This document shows, one piece after another, positions 44,187 through 53,261 of a stretch of DNA of 64,000 nucleotides. The DNA is from an uncultured Gammaproteobacteria bacterium (lineage in GTDB: Bacteria; Pseudomonadota; Gammaproteobacteria; Steroidobacterales; Foliamicaceae): the NCBI GenBank assembly GCA_951828235.1, contig OX639965.1:1732212-1796211 (forward strand), given 5' to 3'. The notes beneath the pieces were generated by a model. That model worked only from the letters and a program-made list of their open reading frames with translations. It ran no database searches and had not been told where the DNA came from. The translations under genes and the position numbers were made by a program. Numbering within the stretch: position 1 is the first letter of the stretch; each line of letters begins with the position of its first letter.

Positions 44187-44897
44187 CTAGGTGGCCAGGT
44201 TTCTTCGGAGCTGTGCCAGCCAGATAGCGGTGAGCAGGAAGTAGGTCTGCATCAGCAGCGAGAAATCCCATTCGATGATGTCCTGGAAGGTGTCCTTGTT
44301 GTCCATGTAGTTCATCACCGGGATGCTGAAGACGCCGAAGAACAGCATCGAGAAGCAGATCCACTTCATCGTGCGGGTCAGCCATCGCGGGGCAAAGGTC
44401 TCCAGCCGCCGCAACGCCATGAGCTGCGCGACCATCGTCAGACCGAAGTAAAGCAGCGAGCCGAAGCGGCGCATCAGGAAATAGAAATGGCCTTCGGAGC
44501 CCAGAAAGGCCGTGTAGAGCACCAGGAAGGCCGCGCCGCCCATGCCGGCCGCGGTCGCAATCGGAGCGGCCCGCCCGGTGCCCGCACGTATGTGCCCGTT
44601 CATCTGCCGCCAGAACAGCACCAGAAGGACCGCCCCGGCGACCATGCCCACCTTGAACAGGTAATAGCTGATGCCGTAGCGGCCGGCGGAACTGATCGAT
44701 GTGCAGCCCTCGAAGTAGGGGATGCAGGCGGGTACCAGGCCCTGCGTGCTGGAAATCAGGTAGCAGATGTTGACGGTAAGCGTGGGCACTACCGCGGTCA
44801 GAACGGCGATCCAGACCGCTCTGCGGTCAGGCTGTATCGCGGCGCTCGCATGCACCGGCGCTGCGGGACCGTGCGGCGCGGGGGCAGGCCGAATCAC
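44187..44897 (-). CDS. Six-helix membrane protein in operon with TRAP binding protein
   Basis: 236 residues with about six hydrophobic helices and a short signature CTSISSAGRYGISYYLFKVGM between helices 1 and 2, reminiscent of Frag1/DUF998-like membrane proteins. It overlaps the end of the TRAP-type binding-protein gene by 4 nt (ATGA). It does not look like DctQ or DctM, so it does not complete a TRAP transporter in the ordinary way. Confidence 0.72.
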   Translation of the reverse strand: MIRPAPAPHGPAAPVHASAAIQPDRRAVWIAVLTAVVPTLTVNICYLISSTQGLVPACIPYFEGCTSISSAGRYGISYYLFKVGMVAGAVLLVLFWRQMNGHIRAGTGRAAPIATAAGMGGAAFLVLYTAFLGSEGHFYFLMRRFGSLLYFGLTMVAQLMALRRLETFAPRWLTRTMKWICFSMLFFGVFSIPVMNYMDNKDTFQDIIEWDFSLLMQTYFLLTAIWLAQLRRNLAT

Positions 44898-46018
44898 GAG
44901 TCGCGGGCGCTTAGGTACGAACCTTCCGAAATGGCCTGCCAGCCGGATACGCCTTCCTGGAACTCGCGGTAGGAGCGAAGGATCCGTCCGGCCAGCGGGT
45001 TTTCCGCGCCCAGTTCGTCCAGGATTTCATTTGCGGCCTTGCGCAGGCCCTTGAGCACGTCGTCGGGGAAACGCCGCAACTGCACCCCGTGTTCCTCGAC
45101 CAGCACCCGCAGCGATTGCACGTTGCGGGCCATGAATTCCGAGAGCATCCGGTGGTTGACCGCCGTGCAGGCCGTCTGGATCAGGCTTTGCAGGTCCCTG
45201 GGGAGCGACTCCAGCGCCTCGCGGTTGACGATGATCTCGATCGAGCCGGCCGGTTCGTGCCAGCCGGGAAAATAGTAGTAGGGCGCCGCCTGGTAAAGGC
45301 CCAGCGGAAGATCGTTGTATGGGCTGGCCCACTCGGTCGCGTCGATCAGCCCCGATTGCAGCGCCGTGAACAACTCGCCTCCCGGCAGGTTGACCACCGT
45401 TGCCCCGAGCCGTCGCAAAACGTCGCCGCCCAGGCCCGGCATCCTGATCTTGAGCCCGGAAAAGTCCTCCACAGAACGGATTTCGTGGCGGAACCAGCCG
45501 CCCATCTGGGCGCCCGTGTTCCCGCCGGGAAATGGCACCAGCCCGTAAGGCTCATAGCATTCCCGCCACAATTCCATACCGCCGCCATAGGCCATCCAGG
45601 CATTGAATTCCGCCGGCAGCATCCCGAAGGGGTAGCCGGTAAACAACTGGGTGGTCGGCGCCTGGCCCTTCCAGTACGCGGGGGCCGAATGGCCCATTTC
45701 CACGCTGCCGCGCGACACCGCGTCGAAAACCTCGAAAGCGGGCACAAGCTCGCCTGCGGCATAGACCTGCAGGGTGAGCCGCCCGCCGGAGACTTCCCTC
45801 AGGGTGTCCGCCAGCGTTACCGCGGTCGTGCCGAAGCCGGGCAGCCCCGGCGGCCAGGCGGTAACCAGGCGCCAGCGGTAACGCTCGCCCGCTCCGCCGC
45901 CGTCCGCGCCGGCGACTGCGGCGGTTCCGCGATCCGGGGCGGGCGCGCAGCCGGCCGCCGCCACCCCTGCCGCGCTGGCGGCGAGCATTTTCAGGAATTG
46001 ACGGCGCTGCTCGGTCAT
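44894..46018 (-). CDS. TRAP transporter substrate-binding protein (DctP family), Tat-type lipoprotein
   Basis: 374 residues from the ATG at 46018. The N-terminus has MTEQRRQFLKML, a Tat-like RRxFL motif, and a lipobox-like AAAGC, so it is likely exported folded and lipid-anchored. The DctP fold follows: WRLVTAWPPGLPGF, GRLTLQVYAAGELVPAFEVFDAVSRG, FSGLKIRMPGLGG and ALQSGLIDATEW, with the Arg in KIRMPG that binds the carboxylate. No DctQ or DctM genes are nearby. It probably binds a carboxylic acid in the periplasm. Confidence 0.88.
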   Translation of the reverse strand: MTEQRRQFLKMLAASAAGVAAAGCAPAPDRGTAAVAGADGGGAGERYRWRLVTAWPPGLPGFGTTAVTLADTLREVSGGRLTLQVYAAGELVPAFEVFDAVSRGSVEMGHSAPAYWKGQAPTTQLFTGYPFGMLPAEFNAWMAYGGGMELWRECYEPYGLVPFPGGNTGAQMGGWFRHEIRSVEDFSGLKIRMPGLGGDVLRRLGATVVNLPGGELFTALQSGLIDATEWASPYNDLPLGLYQAAPYYYFPGWHEPAGSIEIIVNREALESLPRDLQSLIQTACTAVNHRMLSEFMARNVQSLRVLVEEHGVQLRRFPDDVLKGLRKAANEILDELGAENPLAGRILRSYREFQEGVSGWQAISEGSYLSARDS

Positions 46019-46080
46019 TCTGTGTCCCTTGCTGTATCCGCTCAAGAATAACGCACCTGTCTTCGCTATCATTGCCCGCC

Positions 46081-47097
46081 ATGAACACGACGAACCCGCT
46101 CGCGCCCGGCAAGACAAAGGGCGACGCACTGGTCGGCACGCTGGCCGCCGCAACGGTGGTTACCAGCGACCTGGACCGTTGCCGAACCTTCTACTCCGAG
46201 TTGATGGGCCTGGAACCGGCGCTGGATCATTTGCCTGAGGGGACGCGGGATCCACTGACCCGGCTCTGGGGACTGGAAGGCGAGGGCGATTGGGAACATG
46301 TCCTCTACCAGCAGCCGGGCAATACCGACATGCCGTACCTGCGCGTGATCGGCGTCTCCGGCGATCGTCCGGAAGTGCGCCCGGGCATGAATGCGCTGCT
46401 GGAAGGCGGGCTGGCGGTGGGCTTTGCCTGCGCCGACATGGAGAAGCTGATTGCCGAGAGCGAGCGCATGGGCTTTAGTACCGTGGCCGGCGTTACCCGT
46501 ATTCCGCTGCACCGCCCGGACGGCTCGCCCTACGATGCCCTGGAAACGCATTTGCGCGCGCCCGACGGTGTCTATGTGCTGGGTATTGCGCGGCCGCCCG
46601 ACCTGGCCCCCATTTGCCCGATTGCCGACGGTACGCTGACCGGCGGACCGGCGTATTCGAGCCAGGTCATCAACAACGGACAGCGCAGCCTGGACTTCTA
46701 TACCGAAGTGCTGGGATACGAAGTCCGCCGCGACATCGATCTCCCCAGCGAAGGTCCGGCAGGCGGCTTGCTGGATGTGCCGCCGGGCTCGAACATGCGA
46801 TTTCTGCAGGTCTTCGCGCCGGGCTCCGAGAGCAAGTATCTTGTGTTTCTGGACTGGTACGGGACCGGCGCCGGGGCTGTTGCTCCCTCACGCCCGCCGA
46901 ACCGCGGCATGGTGATGTGGTCGTTCATGACCACCGACCTGGACGCGGTGCTTGAGCGCGCCCGGGCCTTCGGTGCTGAAGTGCTTTGCGAACCGGTAGC
47001 CGTCGACGCCCGGCCCGAGGCAATCGCCACGAGGCGCGCCACGCTGGCGGCGCCTAACGGTTTCGCCATAGAACTGGTCGAGGAAATCGCCGACTAG
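46081..47097 (+). CDS. Two-domain VOC-family (glyoxalase/dioxygenase-like) protein
   Basis: 338 residues with two vicinal-oxygen-chelate modules: residues about 20-170 (LAAATVVTSDLDRCRTFYSELMGL) and about 190-335 (AYSSQVINNGQRSLDFYTEVLGY ... APNGFAIELVEE). VOC enzymes include glyoxalase I, extradiol dioxygenases and methylmalonyl-CoA epimerase. The metal-binding residues are not all obvious here. The ATG at 46081 is divergent from the DctP gene. A role in the local catabolism is possible but unproven. Confidence 0.82.
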   Translation: MNTTNPLAPGKTKGDALVGTLAAATVVTSDLDRCRTFYSELMGLEPALDHLPEGTRDPLTRLWGLEGEGDWEHVLYQQPGNTDMPYLRVIGVSGDRPEVRPGMNALLEGGLAVGFACADMEKLIAESERMGFSTVAGVTRIPLHRPDGSPYDALETHLRAPDGVYVLGIARPPDLAPICPIADGTLTGGPAYSSQVINNGQRSLDFYTEVLGYEVRRDIDLPSEGPAGGLLDVPPGSNMRFLQVFAPGSESKYLVFLDWYGTGAGAVAPSRPPNRGMVMWSFMTTDLDAVLERARAFGAEVLCEPVAVDARPEAIATRRATLAAPNGFAIELVEEIAD

Positions 47098-47168
47098 GGC
47101 TGGGCGCCCTCTTTCCCGGGGAGCGAAGGCGTCCCGCCTTCGCGGAGGGCTGGGCACCCTCGTTCCCC
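47097..47168. repeat. Small palindromic repeat (GGCGTCCCGCC-loop family), copy 2
   Basis: The hairpin GCGAAGGCG-TCC-CGCCTTCGC (47123-47143) is flanked by imperfect direct repeats of about 21 nt (GGGCTGGGCGCCCTCTTTCCC at 47097 and a diverged copy at 47147). It shares its centre and the CGCCCTCTTTCCC block with the repeat at 3597. It lies right after the VOC gene and before a regulated promoter, so it may also terminate transcription. Confidence 0.6.
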
Positions 47169-47211
47169 GTGCGCGCTCACGCGTAACGCAAGCTTCACAC
47201 AATTAACGCAA

Positions 47212-47256
47212 TCGTCAATTTTCTGTAACGCGAAAGTTATCCCGCGCGTTTTAAAT
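47212..47256 (+). promoter_or_regulatory. Pho-box-like promoter of the TonB receptor/lipoprotein operon
   Basis: Three heptamers spaced exactly 11 nt apart resemble the PhoB half-site CTGTCAT: TCGTCAA (47212), CTGTAAC (47223) and AAGTTAT (47234). Ten nt after the last one is a -10-like TTAAAT (47251-47256), the spacing seen at PhoB-activated promoters that lack a good -35. PhoB and PhoR are encoded downstream in the same direction. The half-sites are imperfect, so this remains a prediction. Confidence 0.55.
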
Positions 47257-47288
47257 GCGCCCATACAACGGGAGGACCTCGCGAATCC

Positions 47289-50105
47289 ATGACGATCAGC
47301 AAGAACGGACTGGCGGCCATCGCCGCCTGCATGCTGGCAAGCACGCCGGCAATTGCCCAGGAAGAAGAAACCCCAAACGCCGACGGCAGCCTGAGCGGGG
47401 CCGTGATCTCGGCCGCTTCCGGAGCCGGGATTGAGGGGGCCCTGCTAACGTTTTCCGGAGGACCCGAACCACGTTACGCCAGCAGCGACGAAGTGGGCGG
47501 GTTCGTGGTGGTGCTTCCCGCCGGTTCGTACACACTTTCGGTCTTTCGTTCCGGCTTCGCGTCGCCGCCGGACCGGGAAATTGCGATCCAGGCCGGCATC
47601 GAGCAGAACCTGACGATCCCGCTGAGCAGGGAAGTGGCCGCGTTGCAACAGGGAATGGAGGAAATCGTAGTGCTCCGCGCCTACCGCCCCACGGCGCTGA
47701 CCCGCAGCCGCGACTCCGAGTCCGTGGTGGACGTCCTCTCATCGGAAGACTTCGCCATTACCGGCGATTCCACGGCGGTGGACGCCCTCGCCCGCGTACC
47801 CGGGCTGACCGTGGTCAACAACAAGTACGTCTACGTGCGCGGTCTCGGCGAACGCTACTCCAACACCGTGTTCAACGGTTCGCCCCTGCCCAGCCCCGAC
47901 CCCACGCGCCGCGTCATACCCATGGACATGTTCCCGACCGGCGCACTGGAGAGCGTCGACATTCAGAAAACCTATTCCCCGAAGCTTCCCGGCGATTTCT
48001 CCGGAGGGATGGTGGCGATGGCGACCCGCGGCGCGCCTTCCGAGCGGGTGCTGGAGCTGAGCGTCGGCATAGGGGGGAATTCCCAGGCCACCGGCGACCA
48101 GGGCCTGCACTTCGGGGGCGGTGACCGGGACTGGCTGGGAATGGACGACGGCACCCGGGAGCTGCCGGCGGTCCTGAATCAGGTCACGGAGAACGGCGCC
48201 GTGTCGCTTAACCTTGTCAGCGACGAGGAACGGGCCAGGGCCGGCCGCTCGCTCAACCGCGGTTACGACACGGATCTCCAGGAAGTTGAACCCGGCGTAA
48301 GCCTTTCCGGCCGCTGGGGCGGCGGCAGGCAGGTCGGCGGCGGCGACCTGGGATTTCTGCTTTCGGCGCGCTACTCGAACGACTGGTCGTACCGGGACGA
48401 AGAGCGCCGCACCTTCGGCCTTTCAGGCGCCTCCGACGACCTGTCCATCCTGGACGAAGGCACCCAGAGCCGCACGCAAAACACCATCGACCTGTCGCTT
48501 CTGGGCAACGTCGAGTGGGACATCAACGCCAACACCTTCCTGCGCAGCACCACGTTCGTGACCCGCCGCACCGACCGCACCTTCCTGCGCGAGTTCGACT
48601 TCTTCTCGGAGAACGACATTCACGTGGCCGACACGACGCTGGAATTCGTCGAACGGCAACTCCTGAGCCAGCAATTCGCCGGCGAGCATTTCATTGAGAC
48701 ATTCAGGTCGCTGACCGTCGACTGGTCGCTGACCTGGTCGGTGGCGACCCGCGGGGAACCCGACACCCGATTTTACCGGTTTGAGCGGTTCAACGAGGCG
48801 GAAAACCTCTATGCGCTGTCCGACACGGGCCAGTCCAACGAGCGGAGCTGGGAGGACCTTGAGGACGAGGCGCTCAACTACGCGCTCAACCTCTCGTTGC
48901 CGATCGAGTTCGGTTCGGACTCCGACGGCGAGATTGCGTTCGGCCTCTCGTACCTGGACAAGGAGCGCGACTCCCGTTTCCGCCGCTTCCGCTTTCTGAC
49001 CGACTTTTCCCGCAACAACCTGCGCTCCCAGCTCGGACAGACGCCCGATCTGATCTTCGCCGACGAGCTGATAGCCGAGGACCTCTGGGAGCTGCAGGAA
49101 ACCACTCAGCCCACCGACAACTACGCCGCGGGCCACAGCCTGTCGGCCGCGTACGCGATGGCCGACCTCAACCTGGGAATGAGCTGGCGCTGGATGTTCG
49201 GCGCCCGTTTCGAGGACTCCACCCAGGACGTCACCACATTCGAGCTGATCGACCCCACCCGCCGCAACATGAGGGAGCTGGCCGAGTCCACGCTGCTGCC
49301 TGCCATGACCCTCACCTGGCTTCCGGGCGGCGGCGAGACCCAGCAGATACGCCTGGGCTACAGCCGCACGCTCAACCGCCCCGATCTGAAGGAATTGTCC
49401 GAAGCGCCCTACATCGATCCCGAAGAACGCTACACGGTTGTGGGTAACCCGGACCTCAAGGTGGCATCCATCGACAATCTGGACCTGCGCTGGGAGTATT
49501 TCTTCGACAACGTGAACAACGTCCAGGTGGCGGTGTTCCACAAAAAGTTCGAAGACCCCATCGAGCGCGTGATCCGGCTCGGAGCCGGCGGTGTCCGCAC
49601 CTTCGCCAACGCCGAATCGGCCACCCTGCAGGGCGTCGAAGTGCAGTTGCGGGCGGAACTGGGCCTGGTTTCCGATGCCATGCGGGATTTCGAATTCCGC
49701 CTCAACGCGGCGCTCGTGGATTCGAAGGTCGACATCGGCTCGGCCGGCGCACAGCAGACCAGCACCGAGCGCGAACTGGAAGGCCAGTCGCCCTGGGTGG
49801 CCAACGTCCAGTTCAGCTACGACAACCCGGATCTCGACCTGCAGGTCGCCCTGCTTTTCAACATGGCGGGAGAGAGGATCGTGGACGTCGGCACGCAGGG
49901 GCTGCCGGATTCATACGGGCAGCCTGTTGCGCGGCTGGATTTCAATTACCGGCAGGCCGTGAACCTGTTCGGCACGCCGCTGCGGATACAGCTCAAGATC
50001 CGCAACATCCTGGATGACAACTATGAGGTCCTGCGCGGCAGCCGGGTGGAAAGGCTCTACAACCGCGGCCGCTCGATCAGTCTCTCGGTCGACGCCCAGT
50101 TCTGA
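47289..50105 (+). CDS. TonB-dependent receptor with N-terminal carboxypeptidase-like domain
   Basis: 938 residues with a signal peptide (AAIAACMLASTPAIA-Q). Residues about 30-110 are a carboxypeptidase-regulatory-like beta domain (GSLSGAVISAASGAGIEGALLTF), then a TonB box-like MEEIVVLRAYRP, a plug with VRGLGERYSNTVFNGSPLPSPDP and a long barrel ending in the typical aromatic residue (SLSVDAQF). This large-receptor class handles oligomers or complex ligands. The Pho-box-like promoter and the PhoBR genes suggest a phosphorus-containing ligand; this is an inference. Confidence 0.93.
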   Translation: MTISKNGLAAIAACMLASTPAIAQEEETPNADGSLSGAVISAASGAGIEGALLTFSGGPEPRYASSDEVGGFVVVLPAGSYTLSVFRSGFASPPDREIAIQAGIEQNLTIPLSREVAALQQGMEEIVVLRAYRPTALTRSRDSESVVDVLSSEDFAITGDSTAVDALARVPGLTVVNNKYVYVRGLGERYSNTVFNGSPLPSPDPTRRVIPMDMFPTGALESVDIQKTYSPKLPGDFSGGMVAMATRGAPSERVLELSVGIGGNSQATGDQGLHFGGGDRDWLGMDDGTRELPAVLNQVTENGAVSLNLVSDEERARAGRSLNRGYDTDLQEVEPGVSLSGRWGGGRQVGGGDLGFLLSARYSNDWSYRDEERRTFGLSGASDDLSILDEGTQSRTQNTIDLSLLGNVEWDINANTFLRSTTFVTRRTDRTFLREFDFFSENDIHVADTTLEFVERQLLSQQFAGEHFIETFRSLTVDWSLTWSVATRGEPDTRFYRFERFNEAENLYALSDTGQSNERSWEDLEDEALNYALNLSLPIEFGSDSDGEIAFGLSYLDKERDSRFRRFRFLTDFSRNNLRSQLGQTPDLIFADELIAEDLWELQETTQPTDNYAAGHSLSAAYAMADLNLGMSWRWMFGARFEDSTQDVTTFELIDPTRRNMRELAESTLLPAMTLTWLPGGGETQQIRLGYSRTLNRPDLKELSEAPYIDPEERYTVVGNPDLKVASIDNLDLRWEYFFDNVNNVQVAVFHKKFEDPIERVIRLGAGGVRTFANAESATLQGVEVQLRAELGLVSDAMRDFEFRLNAALVDSKVDIGSAGAQQTSTERELEGQSPWVANVQFSYDNPDLDLQVALLFNMAGERIVDVGTQGLPDSYGQPVARLDFNYRQAVNLFGTPLRIQLKIRNILDDNYEVLRGSRVERLYNRGRSISLSVDAQF

Positions 50106-50167
50106 CCGAGCCGATTTCTGCCCGACCGAACCCATTTCACAAATCCATTTCACGGAGGTGTGACTCC

Positions 50168-53068
50168 ATGCCATTGAACTTTACCCGTTGTCTTGCCGTG
50201 ACCCTGTTCACCAGCATGATTCTGACCGCCTGCGGCGGTGGCGACACCCGTGACGACATCGTGATCACGACCGCTCCACCCGCGGCCCCGGTGGTCAACC
50301 CGGACCCGCCCGCGGACGGCGATGACCCGTTTCCGGTGTCCGAGGCCTTCGACGGCAACGGCAACCGGATCGGCCTGGATCCCATGCTGAACTCCAACGG
50401 CACGCCCGGCGAGGGCTCGCCGGACCTGCAGGGCGCCGAATGGGCCTTTACTTCCAGCTCGCCCGACCTGCAGGGCGATGCCTTCGCCATCTCCCTGGGC
50501 GGTGAATTCGAGGATGTGAACTACGTGGGCGCCTTCGCCCAGGACACGGCCGATACCTGGACCGAGGGCTGGACGGTGGGCGTGCACGGCAACAACACCG
50601 TGTGGCAGCCCAAGGGCGATCCGGCATCCAACAGCGACTGCCCGGCGGGGACCACCTTTGTCGAAGCGCAGTCGCTGCCCGAATCCGTGGGCGGCGGTTC
50701 GATGGACCTCTGCCAGCTGGCGCGCCGCTACGACACCGACGACCAGACCATCACGCTGACCGGCGACAACATCTACCGCCTGGCGGCCGGTTTTCCCGGC
50801 ACCTACATCGGCAATGGCGAAGCGGCCGACGGCAATCCGGGCAACGACGTGTCGGTGACGCTGGTAATCGAGTCCGGCGCGCTGATCCTCGGTTCGCAGC
50901 AGGAGGCCCTGATCATCACGAGGGGGTCCCGCATCGAGGCCTCGGGCACCGCCGGGGACCCCATCGTGATGACCTCCACGGACCAGTTCGAAGAATGGGT
51001 CGAAGGCCGGGCGAGGGCGGACGGGCGCGGCGAGTGGGCCGGCCTGGCGCTGATGGGCTATGGCCGCTCCAACGAGTGCGGCGATCCCTGCGACGTCAAC
51101 GCCGAGGGCAATATCGGTTCGTACGGGGGCACGAACGATTCCGACGACAGCGGATTCATCGAATACATGGTGATCCGCCACGCCGGCAACGACATCGACG
51201 GCAACGGCAACGAGCTGAACGGCCTGACACTGTTCGCGACCGGATCGGCAACCCGGGCTTCCTACGTTCAGGTGCACTACGGATTCGACGATGGAGTGGA
51301 GCACTTCGGCGCCACCGATCACATGGACCACATCGTGATTACGGGCGCGCGTGACGACTCCTTCGACTGGGGCCAGGGCTACCGCGGCAGCGCCCAGTTT
51401 GTGCTGATCGTGCAGGCACGCGATGACGGCGACCGCGGAATCGAGGCCGACAACGACGGCGACAATCCTCTGGCGGCGCCGGTCTCGCTGCCCACATTGG
51501 CGAATTTCACTATCCTCGGCGCCGCGAACAGCGCGGAGACCTCCTCCGATGGAATCCTGCTGCGGCGCGGCACGGGCGCACGCATCTACAACTTCCTGGT
51601 GGCCGATTTCCAGGATTCCTGCCTGGACGTGGATGGCGGTGCTACCGAGGACCTTTTCGGGACCGACCTGACCATCGAGAACTCCCTGTTCTACTGCCCC
51701 GCCAGGGAAGTCTACGAGAGCGGCGACGATGACGTGTCGGGCACGGCGATCGCCAACTGGGTGGACATGGATCCCGACAACCGGGTCGCCAATCCCAACC
51801 TGCGCGCCGACTACCGTCCCAACGAAGTCGAAGCCGACGTGGCGAACACGATGTTCGTGACCACCGACTACGTGGGTGCCTTCGCGCAGGACACCGACGA
51901 CAACTGGACCGAAGGCTGGACGGTTTCCTTAAACGGCAACAACACCGTTTGGGAGCCGGCGGTCGCCAACCCCGGCGCCGACGGAAGCTGCCCTGCGGGC
52001 ACCACGGTGGACGGCAGCATCAGCCTGCCCTCGAGCGTGGGCGGCGGCGAAATGGACATGTGCCGCTTGCAGCGCCGCTACGATTCCGACGGTTCGACGC
52101 TCGTCCTGACCAACGACAATATCTACGCACCGGCGTCCGGTTTTCCGGGCACCTACATCGGCAACGGCGAGGAGGCCGATGGCGATGCGTCCGACAACGT
52201 GTCCGTGACGCTGAAGATCCAGCCGGGCACGCTGGTTCTCGCTTCTTCGGGCGAGGCACTGATCGTCACCCGGGGCTCACGGATCGAAGCCGACGGCACC
52301 GCCGAGGACCCCATCGTGATGACTTCGCGCCGCCAGTTTGACGACTGGTCGGAAGGCGGCGACGGCACCGCGGGCCGCGGCGAATGGGCCGGCCTGGCGC
52401 TGATGGGCTATGCGCGATCGAACGAGTGCGGCAGCCCCTGCGACGTGGCGGCCGAAGGCAACATCGGCGCTTACGGCGGCAACGACGATGCCGATGACAG
52501 CGGTTACATCCGCTATATGGTGATCCGCCACGCCGGTAACGATATCGACGGCAACGGCAACGAGCTTAATGGCCTGACCCTGTTCGCGACCGGCTCCGGC
52601 ACCCGCGTCTCCTATGTGCAGGTGCACAAGGGACTGGACGACGGCGTGGAGCATTTCGGCGCGAGCGACTTCATGGACCACGTGGTGATCACGGATGCGG
52701 CCGACGACTCCTTCGATTGGGGTCAGGGCTACCTGGGCGGCGCGCAGTTCGTGGTAATCCGCCAGGCTGCCGACGACGCGGACCGCGGCATCGAGGCGGA
52801 CAATGACGGCGACGCCCCCAATGCGCAGCCTATTTCCGGCCCGACGCTGGCGAACTTCACGATGATCGGCACGGAAGAAGGCGGCACCACCACGCTGGGG
52901 GTGCTGCTTCGCCGCGGCACCGGCGCCTACATGTGGAACAGCGTGATTACCGGCTTCGACCGCTGCGTGGACTTCGACGACGAAGCTACCTTCGGCCGCT
53001 ATAACACCGGCGAGATCGCGTTCCGCAACAACGTGGTGTCCTGCGCCACCAACTTCGACGAGGAATAG
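50168..53068 (+). CDS. Large lipoprotein made of two tandem homologous modules
   Basis: 966 residues. Signal with lipobox LTAC (C22) and GGG, then a Pro-rich linker (PPAAPVVNPDPPADGDDPFP). Two modules of about 430 residues follow: each has YVGAFAQDT...WTEGWTV, a right-handed beta-helix-like body and the block DSGFIEYMVIRHAGNDIDG / DSGYIRYMVIRHAGNDIDG. The first starts near 118, the second near 565. The Asp/Asn-rich turns (NDIDGNGNELNG) look calcium-binding. Shine-Dalgarno GGAGGTG. It is 62 nt after the TonB receptor, so it is probably the surface lipoprotein partner that captures the ligand. Confidence 0.88.
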   Translation: MPLNFTRCLAVTLFTSMILTACGGGDTRDDIVITTAPPAAPVVNPDPPADGDDPFPVSEAFDGNGNRIGLDPMLNSNGTPGEGSPDLQGAEWAFTSSSPDLQGDAFAISLGGEFEDVNYVGAFAQDTADTWTEGWTVGVHGNNTVWQPKGDPASNSDCPAGTTFVEAQSLPESVGGGSMDLCQLARRYDTDDQTITLTGDNIYRLAAGFPGTYIGNGEAADGNPGNDVSVTLVIESGALILGSQQEALIITRGSRIEASGTAGDPIVMTSTDQFEEWVEGRARADGRGEWAGLALMGYGRSNECGDPCDVNAEGNIGSYGGTNDSDDSGFIEYMVIRHAGNDIDGNGNELNGLTLFATGSATRASYVQVHYGFDDGVEHFGATDHMDHIVITGARDDSFDWGQGYRGSAQFVLIVQARDDGDRGIEADNDGDNPLAAPVSLPTLANFTILGAANSAETSSDGILLRRGTGARIYNFLVADFQDSCLDVDGGATEDLFGTDLTIENSLFYCPAREVYESGDDDVSGTAIANWVDMDPDNRVANPNLRADYRPNEVEADVANTMFVTTDYVGAFAQDTDDNWTEGWTVSLNGNNTVWEPAVANPGADGSCPAGTTVDGSISLPSSVGGGEMDMCRLQRRYDSDGSTLVLTNDNIYAPASGFPGTYIGNGEEADGDASDNVSVTLKIQPGTLVLASSGEALIVTRGSRIEADGTAEDPIVMTSRRQFDDWSEGGDGTAGRGEWAGLALMGYARSNECGSPCDVAAEGNIGAYGGNDDADDSGYIRYMVIRHAGNDIDGNGNELNGLTLFATGSGTRVSYVQVHKGLDDGVEHFGASDFMDHVVITDAADDSFDWGQGYLGGAQFVVIRQAADDADRGIEADNDGDAPNAQPISGPTLANFTMIGTEEGGTTTLGVLLRRGTGAYMWNSVITGFDRCVDFDDEATFGRYNTGEIAFRNNVVSCATNFDEE

Positions 53069-53100
53069 CCTGCTCCAGTCCACACGTTCCGGTCATGCAC

Positions 53101-53214
53101 GCGTTCCGCTCCCCGACCTTCCTTCGCGGGAGACGCGGCAAGCACATCCCTGTGGCTCGTTTCCGGCATCCTGCCTCCAACGCTCCCGCGAAGGAAGGTC
53201 GGGGAACGGAGCGC
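53101..53214 (+). repeat. Hairpin element D (variable arms, 50-nt core)
   Basis: Inverted arms of 32 nt with two mismatches (53101-53132 and 53183-53214) enclose a 50-nt core (53133-53182). The core is more diverged (ACGCGGCAAGCACATCCC onwards) but keeps the pattern CATCCCTG...GGCTCGTT-CCG-CATCC-...ACG. It separates the lipoprotein gene from phoB and may lower read-through between them. Confidence 0.8.
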
Positions 53215-53261
53215 TCCTGCCGGTGCTGCATCCGTTAGGAATGGCATAATTGGAAGGCGAG

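Noticed and set aside
47184..47232. Three TAACGC direct repeats at 47184, 47204 and 47226 as an iteron or CRISPR-like array
   Set aside because: Spacings of 20 and 22 nt with no conserved spacer or array; part of them is better explained by the 11-nt Pho-box periodicity. No CRISPR array is visible anywhere in the window.
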